A stretch of DNA of 64,000 nt from Streptomyces sp. NBC_01717 (GCF_036248255.1 NZ_CP109178.1:5828001-5892000), one strand, 5' to 3'. Positions 45,226 to 54,414 are shown, numbered from the stretch's first letter. Made by a program: numbers and translations. The notes: generated by a model from the sequence alone, not told the origin.

Positions 45226-48063
45226 TTGCGTACATCCAGAACGCGTGCAGGCAGATCGAACGGCATAGGCGGGGTGAGCGGCGTGGCGGCCCTGCTGGGA
45301 GCCGCCGCTCTGCTCGTCGGCTTCGTACCCGCGGCTCAGGCGGCAACCCCGCCGGCCGCGACGCCTGCAGAAGTCATCCCGGGGACGGAGACCGCGACCC
45401 CGGCACTGGTGGACGGAATCAAGGAACCGGCGGATGCGAAGGTGAGTGCGGCCGCTGCCGCCACCAGGCATCTCGCCGCCAAGAAGAGCCGGTACCGCAT
45501 CAGTGACCCCAAGGGTGATCTGAAGGCTGTGCAAACCCTCAAGGACGGGCCCGAGGAGACCGTACGGCTCCGACAGACGTACCACGGGCTCGAGGTGCTC
45601 GGCGGCCAGTACATCGTGCGGATGAGGAACGAGGGCGGGAAACGGACGGTCACCGGGACCTCCGGGCAGTACTTCACCCAGCTCGGCACCGGCACCACCG
45701 CCAAGGTCTCCGACAAGGTCGCCGTACAGCGTGCGGTCGCCGCCGTCGCCCAGCAGCTGAGCGGAGGAAGCGCCAAGCTCACCAAGGAGAGCGTGGCCGC
45801 CAAGAACCTCAAGCCGCTCACCGGAACCGCCGGCAAGCTGGTGGTCCTGCCGCAGGGCAAGGGCGTACTGACGCGCCGGGTCACCGTCTCGGGCACGGAT
45901 CCGGCTACCAGCGATCCGGTGCTGCAGCAGGTCTACATCGACGCGGACGCCGGATTCCCCCTCCTTCAGTACAGCTCGATCAGGACCTTCGGCGCGCCCG
46001 GCCAGGGCAGCCGGAGCGGCACGTCCGCAGCGACCGGCGCCACCGCGACGGCCGACGACCCCGCGGCCCCGGGGCGGGAGTTCCCCGGCACCACCGGCAC
46101 CGGCGTCAAGCTCGACGGGACCACGGTCGACCTGGATCTCTACTACTACGCCTCGCGCGGCCAGTACACGATGAACGACTACGCCCACATGTGGGACACC
46201 TCCACCGGCGCGATCAACACCCTCGATGCCCGCGGCCACGACGTCGGCGAAGTGTCCGGAGGCTGGCCCAGCGGAGTCAGGGAGTTCGGCTCCGACACCC
46301 AGACGTTCGGGCAGGATGCCACCGAAGCGGGCGCGGTCGACGCGCACTGGGCGGCCGGCAAGGTCTACGACTACTACAAGCAGGTCCACGGCCGCGACAG
46401 CCTCGACGGGCGTGGCGGGACGATCAACTCCATGGTCGGTGTCACTTCCGGCGGGCAGCCGTACGTCAACGCCTTCTGGGACGGCTCCAAGATGGTGTAC
46501 GGAACGGGCGACGCCGAGTACAAGCCGCTCTCCGCCGACCTGGACGTGGTCGGCCACGAGATGACCCACGGCGTCGTCGAGAACACCGCCAATCTGGTGT
46601 ACGCGGGCCAGTCCGGCGCCATGAACGAGGCGATCGCCGACTACTTCGGCAACGCCATCGACGTCACCGCCTCCGGTACGTCCATGAGCGACCCCGACTC
46701 CGGGCTGCTCGGCGAGGACCTCTGCCGCAGCGCGACCCCGCGTGAGTGCGCCTTCCGCGACCTCAACGACGGTGCGACCACCTCCAAGAACTTCCTCGGG
46801 GTCACCTACGGCAGCGACAACGGCGGCGTCCACCTCAACTCCACGATCTACTCGGGTGCCCTCTGGGACATCCGCCAGGACCTGGGCGCCGACCTCGCAG
46901 ACAGGATCGCGTACAAGGCGCTCGCCGAGTACATGACACCGCTGGACGGCTTCACCCAGGGACGTAACGCCACGATCGCGGCGGCCAAGGCACTCGGTGT
47001 GACCTCCAAGCAGCTCGCCGTCGTCACACGGTCGTTCAACGCCCACGGCATTGTGTCCGGTTGGGAGAAGGCGCTCGGTGTCGACTCCGACAAGCTCCTG
47101 GGCAGGCTCAACACCTACTCCACCGGGACCGGCGCGGGTGGTGGCTGGTGGGCCGCTTCCCGGTCCAACGACGACGGATCGGAACCGTTCTCCGTCTGGG
47201 CGGGAAAGACCACCGGCGGCGGGCTGCGGATGATCAGCTCCAACGACGGGAACTACAACGTCTACCCGGCGACCGACGGCAAGACCGTCGTCTGGGCCTC
47301 GTTCGGCACATCGAGCATCAGTGTCTACACACGGCCGATCTCGGGCGGGCTCCCGAAGAAGATCTGGTCCTCCTACACCTCGATCAGCGGGCTGAAGATC
47401 GACGGCGACATCGTGGTCTTCGAGGAGTCCGACCCCTACGGCCGCCGACATGCCGGTTACGTCAACATCAGGACCGGACGGCAGGCGTACGTCGACGGAG
47501 GCTCGTACTCCAAGAGCTCGGCGCTGCCCTCGGTCAAGGGCACGACCGTCGCGTACGGAAAGAGCTGGCCGGACGCGTCCGGCTACCACTTGGGCATCGA
47601 GACCCTCGACGTGGCCACGGGCAAGACCACGCTGATGCCGGGTGTCGACCAGGCGCAGGCAATCGGCGGGACCGGCCTCGACGGCACCCATGTCCTGTGG
47701 CTGGCGGACGACGACGCCGACGGCACGATGGCGGTCCGCCGGGCCGGCTACGACGGCTCCAAGCCGCTCGACCTGACTCCCGAGTCGGGCGACGGGGCGC
47801 TCCACGCCTTCGACCTGACGGTCAGTGACACCTCGGCGACGGTCACCGCCCAGGTACCGGACACGGTCTTGCGCAATGAGTCGCTCGCGAAGCTCTGGCA
47901 GGTCCCGACGGACGGCACGGGCCCGGCGGTGCGCGTCTCCTGCAACCGCGGGGAGCAGCTCTACGCGGCGGCCGACGGCGGGCAGCGGGTGGTGTGGATC
48001 GACGGGACCACGGGCTACACGGACCTGGTGACGCGGGAGCGTCCGGCGGGCCGTTGTGCGTGA
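45226..48063 (+). CDS. Secreted M4 (thermolysin-like) metalloprotease with propeller-like C-terminus
   Basis: This 945-residue protein has a signal peptide (to about residue 40), an FTP/PepSY-type propeptide (about 60-240) and the M4 catalytic domain. Its zinc motif is HEMTH (His444, Glu445, His448), and the third ligand Glu lies in MNEAIADYFGN. After about residue 620 the sequence changes to repeated short strands (YPATDGKTVVWAS, LKIDGDIVVFEE, VKGTTVAYGKSW, LDGTHVLWLADD), like a TolB-type beta-propeller. TTG 45226 is chosen because GGGAGGGG lies just upstream. Confidence 0.92.
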   Translation: MRTSRTRAGRSNGIGGVSGVAALLGAAALLVGFVPAAQAATPPAATPAEVIPGTETATPALVDGIKEPADAKVSAAAAATRHLAAKKSRYRISDPKGDLKAVQTLKDGPEETVRLRQTYHGLEVLGGQYIVRMRNEGGKRTVTGTSGQYFTQLGTGTTAKVSDKVAVQRAVAAVAQQLSGGSAKLTKESVAAKNLKPLTGTAGKLVVLPQGKGVLTRRVTVSGTDPATSDPVLQQVYIDADAGFPLLQYSSIRTFGAPGQGSRSGTSAATGATATADDPAAPGREFPGTTGTGVKLDGTTVDLDLYYYASRGQYTMNDYAHMWDTSTGAINTLDARGHDVGEVSGGWPSGVREFGSDTQTFGQDATEAGAVDAHWAAGKVYDYYKQVHGRDSLDGRGGTINSMVGVTSGGQPYVNAFWDGSKMVYGTGDAEYKPLSADLDVVGHEMTHGVVENTANLVYAGQSGAMNEAIADYFGNAIDVTASGTSMSDPDSGLLGEDLCRSATPRECAFRDLNDGATTSKNFLGVTYGSDNGGVHLNSTIYSGALWDIRQDLGADLADRIAYKALAEYMTPLDGFTQGRNATIAAAKALGVTSKQLAVVTRSFNAHGIVSGWEKALGVDSDKLLGRLNTYSTGTGAGGGWWAASRSNDDGSEPFSVWAGKTTGGGLRMISSNDGNYNVYPATDGKTVVWASFGTSSISVYTRPISGGLPKKIWSSYTSISGLKIDGDIVVFEESDPYGRRHAGYVNIRTGRQAYVDGGSYSKSSALPSVKGTTVAYGKSWPDASGYHLGIETLDVATGKTTLMPGVDQAQAIGGTGLDGTHVLWLADDDADGTMAVRRAGYDGSKPLDLTPESGDGALHAFDLTVSDTSATVTAQVPDTVLRNESLAKLWQVPTDGTGPAVRVSCNRGEQLYAAADGGQRVVWIDGTTGYTDLVTRERPAGRCA

Positions 48064-48108
48064 GCAGGTAACGGTCGGTCCGTAGCAGTGGTGGCTCACG
48101 GGCATGAC

Positions 48109-48142
48109 GGAGCCCCCGACGCGAGGACGCGTCGGGGGCTCC
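48109..48142 (+). terminator. Terminator after the M4 protease
   Basis: GGAGCCCCCGACGCG / CGCGTCGGGGGCTCC is a perfect 15-bp stem with a 4-nt loop, 45 bp after the stop. Confidence 0.9.
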
Positions 48143-48176
48143 ACCGTGGAAGGCCCAGGTTTCCGGCGCGGCCGAC

Positions 48177-48216
48177 GTCGTCCTGGGGTTGCTCAAGTCG
48201 TTCTGGGGTTGCTCAA
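48177..48216. repeat. Two tandem 20-bp direct repeats
   Basis: GTCGTCCTGGGGTTGCTCAA is followed directly by the same sequence with one change (TTC for TCC). It lies between convergent genes. Confidence 0.85.
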
Positions 48217-48226
48217 GAAGAGAACG

Positions 48227-49462
48227 CTAGGGCGCGTCGAGCGTCAGGCGGATGACGGCCGGCTGCGTCAGCTGCGTCACGCCGTCGTGGCTGCCGACAA
48301 GATCAGCTGCCGCGAGGATGGTGTGCGTCCCGGGGATGACGTCTGCCTCCACCATCGTCAGCCATCGACGCTGCAGGGACGGAAGGCTGGTCTCCTGCCA
48401 GCCCTCTGTATTCGGCGGTGCGTCGATGCGGAAGTACTTGCCCTCCGCGGTCCGGTACGCCCAGGCGCCTAGCAGCATGCCTCCGGTGCCGTCAGGGACG
48501 GCCTGGCCGTAGGACTTGTCCCTGAAGGCGCGCGGCGGCCCGGGCACCGGCTGCCAGCGGGTGCCGCTCCAGTGCAGCAGGATGCGCTCGTCCACTGCCT
48601 GGGGCTCCTCGCGGTCCTCATCGCGCCCGTCGACGACCGAGTGCACCCCGAGGGCCCAGGCATCGCTCGCGGATTGCGCGCGGATGCCCCAGAGGATCGA
48701 CCCGTTGTCCACCACCTTGGCGTCGTACGGGGCCTGGTACCGGCGCAGGCGGGTCAACTGCCAGCCTCTGCCGTCCCAGTGGACCGCCGCGGGCTGCTTG
48801 GGGCGGTCGTCGAATGCCTGGTCCCCGGCGACCCACACATCGTCCGCAGCTCGCGCCTCGATGTCGATGCCGCGGGCCGGCAGCGGCACGGTCCGCCACC
48901 GGGTGCCGTCCCAGTGCCGAGCGGCGCCCGAGGCGTCGAGGGCCCAGGCATCGTCGGGCGAGACCACATCGAGGTCCACCGGAGGGAAGTCCAGCGGGAC
49001 CTGGTGCCAGCGGGTGCCGTCCCAGCGCAACGCCGGGCAGCGCTTCCATGGGCCGCTCGGCGCGTCGCCGCTCTTCTGCGGCGGCACACCGCCCCAGGCG
49101 TCCGGGTAGAGCCACACGTTGCGTGGACCCGCAGCGGCAAGCCGTAACCACGGCTGTGCCCGCAGCTGGGCGGGGATCTGCACGGCCGACCACCGGCCGT
49201 CGAGCAGCCGCAGCAGGCCCGGCTTCCATCTGTCCTTCGCCCCGCGCTCCTCGGTGACCGCCCACGCCTCGGTGGCCGAGACCGCCGCGAGGTCCGCCAT
49301 GTGCACCTGGCCGGGCGGGCCCACGTAGTCGATGCTCCACGCCCCGGCCCGGGCCGGCGGCGGGGGAACGTCGTCCGACATGCCGATCCTGCAGCCGCCG
49401 AGCAGCAGCAACAGGGCCGCCGCCAACAGCCGCACCGGCCCGCCGGATCTCCTCCGCCCCAT
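48227..49462 (-). CDS. Lipoprotein with propeller-like repeats
   Basis: This 411-residue protein has a signal peptide ending in the lipobox LLGGC. The mature protein repeats the pattern ...W.G..W..V.L...D..A.SP.DAWA (for example LDVVSPDDAWALDASG, ARAADDVWVAGDQ, AQSASDAWALGVHS and WSGTRWQPVPGPP), which suits a beta-propeller of YCF48/BNR-like type. ATG 49462 follows GGGGAGGGG. The role is unknown; it probably acts on the outer face of the membrane. Confidence 0.8.
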   Translation of the reverse strand: MGRRRSGGPVRLLAAALLLLLGGCRIGMSDDVPPPPARAGAWSIDYVGPPGQVHMADLAAVSATEAWAVTEERGAKDRWKPGLLRLLDGRWSAVQIPAQLRAQPWLRLAAAGPRNVWLYPDAWGGVPPQKSGDAPSGPWKRCPALRWDGTRWHQVPLDFPPVDLDVVSPDDAWALDASGAARHWDGTRWRTVPLPARGIDIEARAADDVWVAGDQAFDDRPKQPAAVHWDGRGWQLTRLRRYQAPYDAKVVDNGSILWGIRAQSASDAWALGVHSVVDGRDEDREEPQAVDERILLHWSGTRWQPVPGPPRAFRDKSYGQAVPDGTGGMLLGAWAYRTAEGKYFRIDAPPNTEGWQETSLPSLQRRWLTMVEADVIPGTHTILAAADLVGSHDGVTQLTQPAVIRLTLDAP

Positions 49463-49640
49463 CCGCCCCTCCCCTCGCAGAGCCCGGGACGCTACAGGCA
49501 CTCCCTATAGGCGTCGAGTGCCCGCAGAGCATCCGCCTTCCCGCAGCGGGTTCGCCAGGTCGGGATCGCACCCGCACAACGGCCTTTCAGATGCCGGTGT
49601 GTGCGCGATGTCTTGACGTGCCCCTGACGGAATGACTTTA

Positions 49641-49654
49641 TGGGAGCGCTCCCA
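49641..49654. promoter_or_regulatory. CebR box upstream of the GH5 glycanase
   Basis: TGGGAGCGCTCCCA is the exact 14-bp palindrome bound by CebR, the cellobiose-responsive LacI-type repressor of streptomycetes. It lies 50 bp before the start codon. Confidence 0.92.
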
Positions 49655-49703
49655 TGCTTCTTCTGATGCTCAGTTCTTTTGGCGCTCACCCTCTGGAGTC
49701 GCA

Positions 49704-51374
49704 GTGAGAACAACAAGAAGCACGACACGAAAGAGCCCCGTCACCGCCCTGCTGACCGCACTGGCCACCCTCCTCGGGATCATCGTTCTCGGTGCCGTCG
49801 GCCCGGCCACCGCCCACGCCCAGTCGGCCGGCGAACTCGCCACCGGCCTCCACATCAGTGACGGCCGCTTACTCGAAGGCAACGGCAACGACTTCATCAT
49901 GCGTGGCGTCAACCACGCCCACACTTGGTACCCGGGCGAGACCCAGTCGCTGGCCGACATCAAGGCGTTGGGCGCCAACACCGTCCGCGTCGTCCTCTCC
50001 GACGGCCACCGCTGGAGCGAGAACAGCCCCGCGGACGTGGCCGCCGTCGTCGCCCAGTGCAAGGCCAACCGACTCATCTGCGTACTGGAGGTGCACGACA
50101 CCACCGGCTACGGCGAGGACGCCGCGGCCGGCACGCTCGACCACGCCGCCGACTACTGGATCGGGCTGAAGGACGTACTCGCCGGCGAAGAGAACTATGT
50201 GATCATCAACATCGGCAACGAGCCCTGGGGCAACACCAACCCCGAGGGCTGGACCGCGCCCACGATCGCCGCCGTCCAGAAACTGCGGAACGCCGGGTTC
50301 GAGCACACGATCATGGTGGATGCGCCCAACTGGGGCCAGGACTGGCAAGGGGTCATGCGCGCCAACGCCCAGTCCGTCTACGACGCCGACCTCACCGGCA
50401 ACCTGATCTTCTCGATCCACATGTACAGCGTCTACAACACCGCCCAGAAGGTCACCGACTACCTGCATGCCTTCGTCGACGCCGGACTGCCCATCCTCAT
50501 CGGCGAGTTCGGGGGCCCCGCCGATCAGTACGGCGACCCGGACGAGGACACCATGATGGCCACCGCCGAGCAGCTCCGGCTCGGCTACCTGGCATGGTCC
50601 TGGAGCGGCAACACCGACCCGATCCTCGACCTGGCGATCGACTTCGATCCCAGCCGGCTCAGCTCCTGGGGTCAGCGCATCTTCAACGGCGTCAACGGCA
50701 TCGCCCAGACCTCCCGGGAGGCCACCGTCTACGGAGGCGGCAACCCCGGCGACACCCAGGCCCCGTCCACTGCCGGCACGCCGACCGCCTCCGCCGTGGC
50801 CGCCACCTCCGTCACCCTCACCTGGACTGCCGCCACCGACAACGTCGGCGTCACCGGCTACGACATCGTCCGTGTCAGCGGCGGCTCCGAGACCACGGTC
50901 GCCGCCTCCACCACCAACACCGCCACCGTGACCGGCCTTACCGCCGACACGACGTACACCTTCGCCGTATACGCCCGCGACGCGGCCGGGAACCGTTCGG
51001 CCCGCTCGGCCACGGTGAGCGTGACCACCGACAAGGGCGGCAGCACGCCCGGTGCGGGCTGCTCCGTCGGCTACCGCGTCGTCGGCGAGTGGCCGGACGG
51101 CTTCCAGGGCGAGATCACCATCCGCAACACCGGCGCCACCACCATCAACGGCTGGACACTTGCCTTCGCCTTCGCCAACGGCCAGACCGTCACCAACATG
51201 TGGGGCGGGTCCCCCACCCAGAACGGTGGCACGGTGAGCGTCGCTCCCGCCTCCTACACCTCCATCATCCCCGCCGCCGGCACGGTCACCGTCGGCTTCA
51301 CCGCCGCCAAGGGATCCAGCAACGCCGCCCCGACCGCGTTCACCCTGAGCGGCACCAACTGCACCACGGCCTGA
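49704..51374 (+). CDS. Secreted GH5 beta-glycanase (mannanase-like) with Fn3 and CBM2
   Basis: This 556-residue exported enzyme has a signal peptide to the ATAHA site. The GH5 catalytic domain (about residues 45-350) has the acid/base Glu173 in NIGNEPWG and the nucleophile Glu268 in IGEFGG. GVNHAHTWYPGETQSLADIK resembles Streptomyces mannanases. An Fn3 domain (about 355-445) and a cellulose-binding CBM2 domain (about 455-556, with two cysteines GCSVGYRV and TNCTTA) follow. GTG 49704 follows CTGGAG. Endoglucanase activity is the alternative. The CebR box indicates induction by cellobiose. Confidence 0.93.
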   Translation: MRTTRSTTRKSPVTALLTALATLLGIIVLGAVGPATAHAQSAGELATGLHISDGRLLEGNGNDFIMRGVNHAHTWYPGETQSLADIKALGANTVRVVLSDGHRWSENSPADVAAVVAQCKANRLICVLEVHDTTGYGEDAAAGTLDHAADYWIGLKDVLAGEENYVIINIGNEPWGNTNPEGWTAPTIAAVQKLRNAGFEHTIMVDAPNWGQDWQGVMRANAQSVYDADLTGNLIFSIHMYSVYNTAQKVTDYLHAFVDAGLPILIGEFGGPADQYGDPDEDTMMATAEQLRLGYLAWSWSGNTDPILDLAIDFDPSRLSSWGQRIFNGVNGIAQTSREATVYGGGNPGDTQAPSTAGTPTASAVAATSVTLTWTAATDNVGVTGYDIVRVSGGSETTVAASTTNTATVTGLTADTTYTFAVYARDAAGNRSARSATVSVTTDKGGSTPGAGCSVGYRVVGEWPDGFQGEITIRNTGATTINGWTLAFAFANGQTVTNMWGGSPTQNGGTVSVAPASYTSIIPAAGTVTVGFTAAKGSSNAAPTAFTLSGTNCTTA

Positions 51375-51388
51375 CCCGGCCGTCCCGC

Positions 51389-51420
51389 TGACCGGCGGGG
51401 GTGCTCGCCCCTGCCGGTCA
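51389..51420 (+). terminator. Terminator after the GH5 gene
   Basis: TGACCGGCGGGGGT / GCCCCTGCCGGTCA forms a 14-bp stem with two weak pairs, 15 bp after the stop. Confidence 0.75.
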
Positions 51421-51515
51421 GTGCGCCGTCCAGGCCGCTCAGCGCAACCAGCATCTGTCCGAAGGAGAGGTGGCGCTCGTCATGCCACGCGAGCTCCTGG
51501 TCGCGCAGCGAGGAT

Positions 51516-51674
51516 CACCGCCCTGGACGAGTTCGAGAACCTGTTCAGGACGTTCAGGCACAGGGCATGGCGCGTGGAGACCAGGCGACACTTTGCGAGC
51601 GATGAAACCACAGACACGTATTGGCGGTTCACGGAGAACGACAGCGTCCAGCGGACCTTAGGCGACCCGTACGG
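51516..51674 (+). pseudogene. Possible remnant of a DUF6879-type gene
   Basis: One frame encodes FENLFRTFRHRAWRVETRRH, then FTENDSVQRTL, which resembles the N-terminal part of DUF6879 proteins that often accompany XRE/DUF397 pairs. It has no proper start codon and the conserved C-terminal half is missing. Similarity is from memory and short, so this is tentative. Confidence 0.35.
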
Positions 51675-51708
51675 TGCCACTACTTGCGCAGGGGATGCGG
51701 GCGTGGGC

Positions 51709-51924
51709 CTATTGCGCGCCGAGCTGCTGATGTCGTACGGCGGTGAGGAACCCCGCCCACGATGCGTTGCCGAACGTCAGCATCGGACCGTCAGGGGTCT
51801 TCGAGTCGCGGACCGCAGTGGCTTGTGGGAGGTGGGCGGCCTCAACGCACTCAGTCGTGTTCGCTCCGCTGTATGACGACTTGAACCAGCTGAGAGGCCT
51901 GGGGGAGTGAGGAACCGAAAGCAT
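51709..51924 (-). CDS. DUF397 protein
   Basis: This 71-residue protein carries the DUF397 pattern WFKSSYSGANTTECVEAA, VRDSKTPDGPMLTFGNASWAGFL. Its ATG shares one base with the XRE stop codon (TAATG), so the two are coupled. In Streptomyces such small proteins act as partners of the adjacent Scr1-type XRE regulator, sometimes in an antitoxin-like manner. Confidence 0.93.
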   Translation of the reverse strand: MLSVPHSPRPLSWFKSSYSGANTTECVEAAHLPQATAVRDSKTPDGPMLTFGNASWAGFLTAVRHQQLGAQ

Positions 51925-52769
51925 TACATCTCCTCGCGAACGCGCTCGATCAAGGCCGACGACGTGGCCATGTCCAACGCTTGTGCACGAAGGTAGTCGA
52001 ACGCAAGTCTGTATCGGTCGAGTTCCTCGTCCTTCTCCATGAAGAGCGAGCCGACGTGCAGGTCGACGTACACGACGTCCAGACTCGTCTCGGCCCCGCC
52101 GAGGATCACGAAACTTCCCAAGGCCGCGCCGTGGGCGCCCTTGGAGAACGGCAGTACCTGCAAGGTGATGTGCTGCGAGTTGTTGGCTTCTAGCAGGTGA
52201 CCAAGCTGATCGCGCATGCTTCGGGGAGATCCGACCACGCGCCGGATCACCGACTCGTCAAGGATCGCCCACAGGTGGGGTGGCTTGGGCCGGCTCAGGA
52301 TCTCCTGGCGCTTCATGCGGATATCCACGAGACGCTGGATCTCCTCGGGTGCCAGGCGCATCTCGCTGGCACCTTGAATCGCTGTGCTGTAGTTCCGTGT
52401 CTGCAGAAGGCCGGGCACGTAAGTGCAGGAGAAGTGGTCCTCGCGCACGGCTTCGTCCTCAAGCGTCAGCAGGAGATTCATGTCAGGGGGGATGGAGTCG
52501 GTGTACGGCCCCCACCAGCCCTGCTGCTTGGCGTCCTTCGCCAGAGCGACCACGGCAGTCCGCTCCGCGTCAGTTGCGTTGTACTGCCGGCAGAGTGCGT
52601 CCGCGATAGGCCATTTCACCGGCCCTTCCTGAGTCTCGTAGCGGCTGACAGTGGCCTTTGAAACCCCGACGAGCCGTCCGGCCTCCTCCAGCGTCATGCC
52701 CTTTCGTGCACGCAGCTTGCGCATCATCGCGCCGAGCTGTCGGCGTCGTGTTGTGGTCCTGACGGACAT
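51924..52769 (-). CDS. XRE-family regulator with Scr1-type (DUF5753) domain
   Basis: This 281-residue regulator has an N-terminal HTH (residues about 14-68: MRKLRARKGMTLEEAGRLVG, VSKATVSRYETQEGPVKW). The DUF5753 domain has the signature CTYVPGLLQTRNYSTA. It is coupled with DUF397 downstream and divergent from an anti-sigma-type ATPase, a trio like the abaA/whiJ-type development loci of Streptomyces. Confidence 0.95.
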   Translation of the reverse strand: MSVRTTTRRRQLGAMMRKLRARKGMTLEEAGRLVGVSKATVSRYETQEGPVKWPIADALCRQYNATDAERTAVVALAKDAKQQGWWGPYTDSIPPDMNLLLTLEDEAVREDHFSCTYVPGLLQTRNYSTAIQGASEMRLAPEEIQRLVDIRMKRQEILSRPKPPHLWAILDESVIRRVVGSPRSMRDQLGHLLEANNSQHITLQVLPFSKGAHGAALGSFVILGGAETSLDVVYVDLHVGSLFMEKDEELDRYRLAFDYLRAQALDMATSSALIERVREEM

Positions 52770-52979
52770 GGAGGGGCCTTCCGTTCCGTGCCATGCGGCG
52801 CTTGGGCGCCAACAAGGCTATGTCGAAGGTGAGTTGGCAGTGCCCGGATTCACCCGATCGATTCCGGTGAGAAGTTCCATGAAGAGACTTCTTGCTGCCA
52901 TACTCGCAAACCTGACCACTCAGCGCAGTCGTTTGGATACGGCAGGTGCAGCGCTGGAGTGGCGCCGGAAGGAGAACGC

Positions 52980-53603
52980 ATGTCCGGACACGAAAATGGT
53001 TCGCAACAACGCAGCGTGTTGCAGTTCGAGGCTGAGCCCGCAGCGGTTCGAGACCTGCGGAGAGTCGTCAGGAGGCAGCTCGCGGAGTGGCGCCTATCGG
53101 CCTTAGCGGATGAAGCCGAGCTCGCAGTGAGTGAGCTGGCAGCCAACGTGATCAAGCACGTGGGAAGAGGTGCCGCTGCCGCTCTCGTGCTAGAGGTGGC
53201 GGCCGACCGGCTGCGGATCGAGCTCCACGACAAGAGTCACCGTGTGCCGGTCCTTGGATCGACGGCTTGCGACGACGAGTGTGGCCGGGGTCTGCATCTG
53301 CTTGCCGGCTTGGCTGTCGACTGGGGCACGTTGCTGACTGCGACGGGGAAGGCCGTCTGGTGTGAACTCTCAGCTGGCCCGGAACTGCAGTGCCGACGGG
53401 CGCAGCGGGCCGAGGCAGCCCTAGCGAACTACCGGCGGGACGTCGGAGCGCCGCCGCTGCTGCAGAGTCGCTCAGCTCAGATCCTTGAGGAATCAGCCAC
53501 TGACCTCATCGCGGATCTCCTTCACTGGATCACTGCCCGGGGCGGCGACCCGGACGGGTTGCTCGACCGCGCGCAGATGCACTTCGAGGCGGAGGCGGCG
53601 TGA
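52980..53603 (+). CDS. Anti-sigma-type ATP-binding protein (RsbW-like HATPase)
   Basis: This 207-residue protein has a single GHKL ATPase domain: ADEAELAVSELAANVIKHVG is the N box and GRGLHLLAGLAVDWG the G box, with HDKSHRVP between. The C-terminal 70 residues are an added helical tail. ATG 52980 follows AAGGAG. It is divergent from the XRE gene, and such ATPases usually belong to the same regulatory trio. Its 3' end overlaps the convergent HNH gene by 74 bp. Confidence 0.9.
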   Translation: MSGHENGSQQRSVLQFEAEPAAVRDLRRVVRRQLAEWRLSALADEAELAVSELAANVIKHVGRGAAAALVLEVAADRLRIELHDKSHRVPVLGSTACDDECGRGLHLLAGLAVDWGTLLTATGKAVWCELSAGPELQCRRAQRAEAALANYRRDVGAPPLLQSRSAQILEESATDLIADLLHWITARGGDPDGLLDRAQMHFEAEAA

Positions 53604-54414
53604 TGGGCGCACTGCACGAGTCAGTGGTGGGCAGCTGCTCGGTTCCGCCCAGTCTGGCATCTTTCTCGATCTCAGCCCGCAGGGCTGCAGGGGTACGCCA
53701 TGATGCGCCGCGATGGCCTCGGTGGCACATGCGGTGGCAGTTGGCGCAGAGGAAGGCGAGGTCTTCTAGCTTGGTCTCGCGCGGGCCCGAGAGGTGGAGG
53801 GGGAGCACATGGTGCACTTCGATGTAGCCCTCGCCGAGGGTTCCGTATCGCTGGCCGAAGTGGAACGCGCACACGGAGCACTGGAGGGGCTGCCCGAGCC
53901 TGCGTGCTTGGGCGATCTTGCGTTTGCGCAGGGCAGGACTCCGTTCACGAAAGGTGGCCCAGCGGGTCAAGAGGCGCCCTTCGTCGGCCGGGACTCCGTC
54001 CTGATCCACTTCGTCGGGTTGCTCAGGAATAAGGGCGAGCTCGCCGGATGCGATCCCGTCCTCAATGGCTTGTGCAGCGAGCAGCATCTCTGCCTGGCGT
54101 TCCATGAACGCCTTGGCGACGAGTTTGGTCAGTCGGCCACCCCTGGTGGCCGGGCCGACGTAGTCGCGGCGGCTAGTGATCAGGTCCGCGCTCTTTCGGC
54201 TGATGCTGGCGGCCGACCTGAATTCGGGCACGTTGCGTGCCACGTCCCCATGGAGGGGCAGAGAGCGGAGAAGCTCGGCAAGATCGCGTGTGGGTTGCTG
54301 GTACGCCCTGAGCTGGCCCCAGTCGTTGTTAACGACCCGAGAGCAGATCAGCAGCAACTCGTCCCAGGTCCAGTCAGGGCTGCGCATAGGCAATATCGTA
54401 TGTGTGTTCGTCAT
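53530..54414 (-). CDS. McrA-like HNH endonuclease
   Basis: This 294-residue protein has an N-terminal DNA-recognition-like region (WTWDELLLICSRVVNNDWGQL, FRSAASISRKSADLITSRRD, THRGGRLTKL-like segment TRGGRLTKLVAKAF). The HNH domain is built from QCSVCAFHF, YIEVHHVLPLHL and LAFLCANCHRMCHRG. This layout is common in Streptomyces and related to modification-dependent nucleases. The C-terminus is Pro/Ser/Arg-rich and overlaps the convergent ATPase gene. It is divergent from the cytosine methyltransferase (134 bp), so a restriction role is plausible. Confidence 0.85.
   Translation of the reverse strand: MTNTHTILPMRSPDWTWDELLLICSRVVNNDWGQLRAYQQPTRDLAELLRSLPLHGDVARNVPEFRSAASISRKSADLITSRRDYVGPATRGGRLTKLVAKAFMERQAEMLLAAQAIEDGIASGELALIPEQPDEVDQDGVPADEGRLLTRWATFRERSPALRKRKIAQARRLGQPLQCSVCAFHFGQRYGTLGEGYIEVHHVLPLHLSGPRETKLEDLAFLCANCHRMCHRGHRGASWRTPAALRAEIEKDARLGGTEQLPTTDSCSAPITPPPPRSASARGRATRPGRRPGQ

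Noticed and set aside
45175..48144. 989-residue open frame on the minus strand
   Set aside because: It is the antisense shadow of the M4 protease, which has motifs, signal peptide and RBS.
48177..48216. CRISPR-like repeat
   Set aside because: There are only two copies without spacers; it is a simple tandem duplication.
52980..53603. Histidine kinase
   Set aside because: There is no phosphoacceptor His domain; the single GHKL domain fits an RsbW-like protein.
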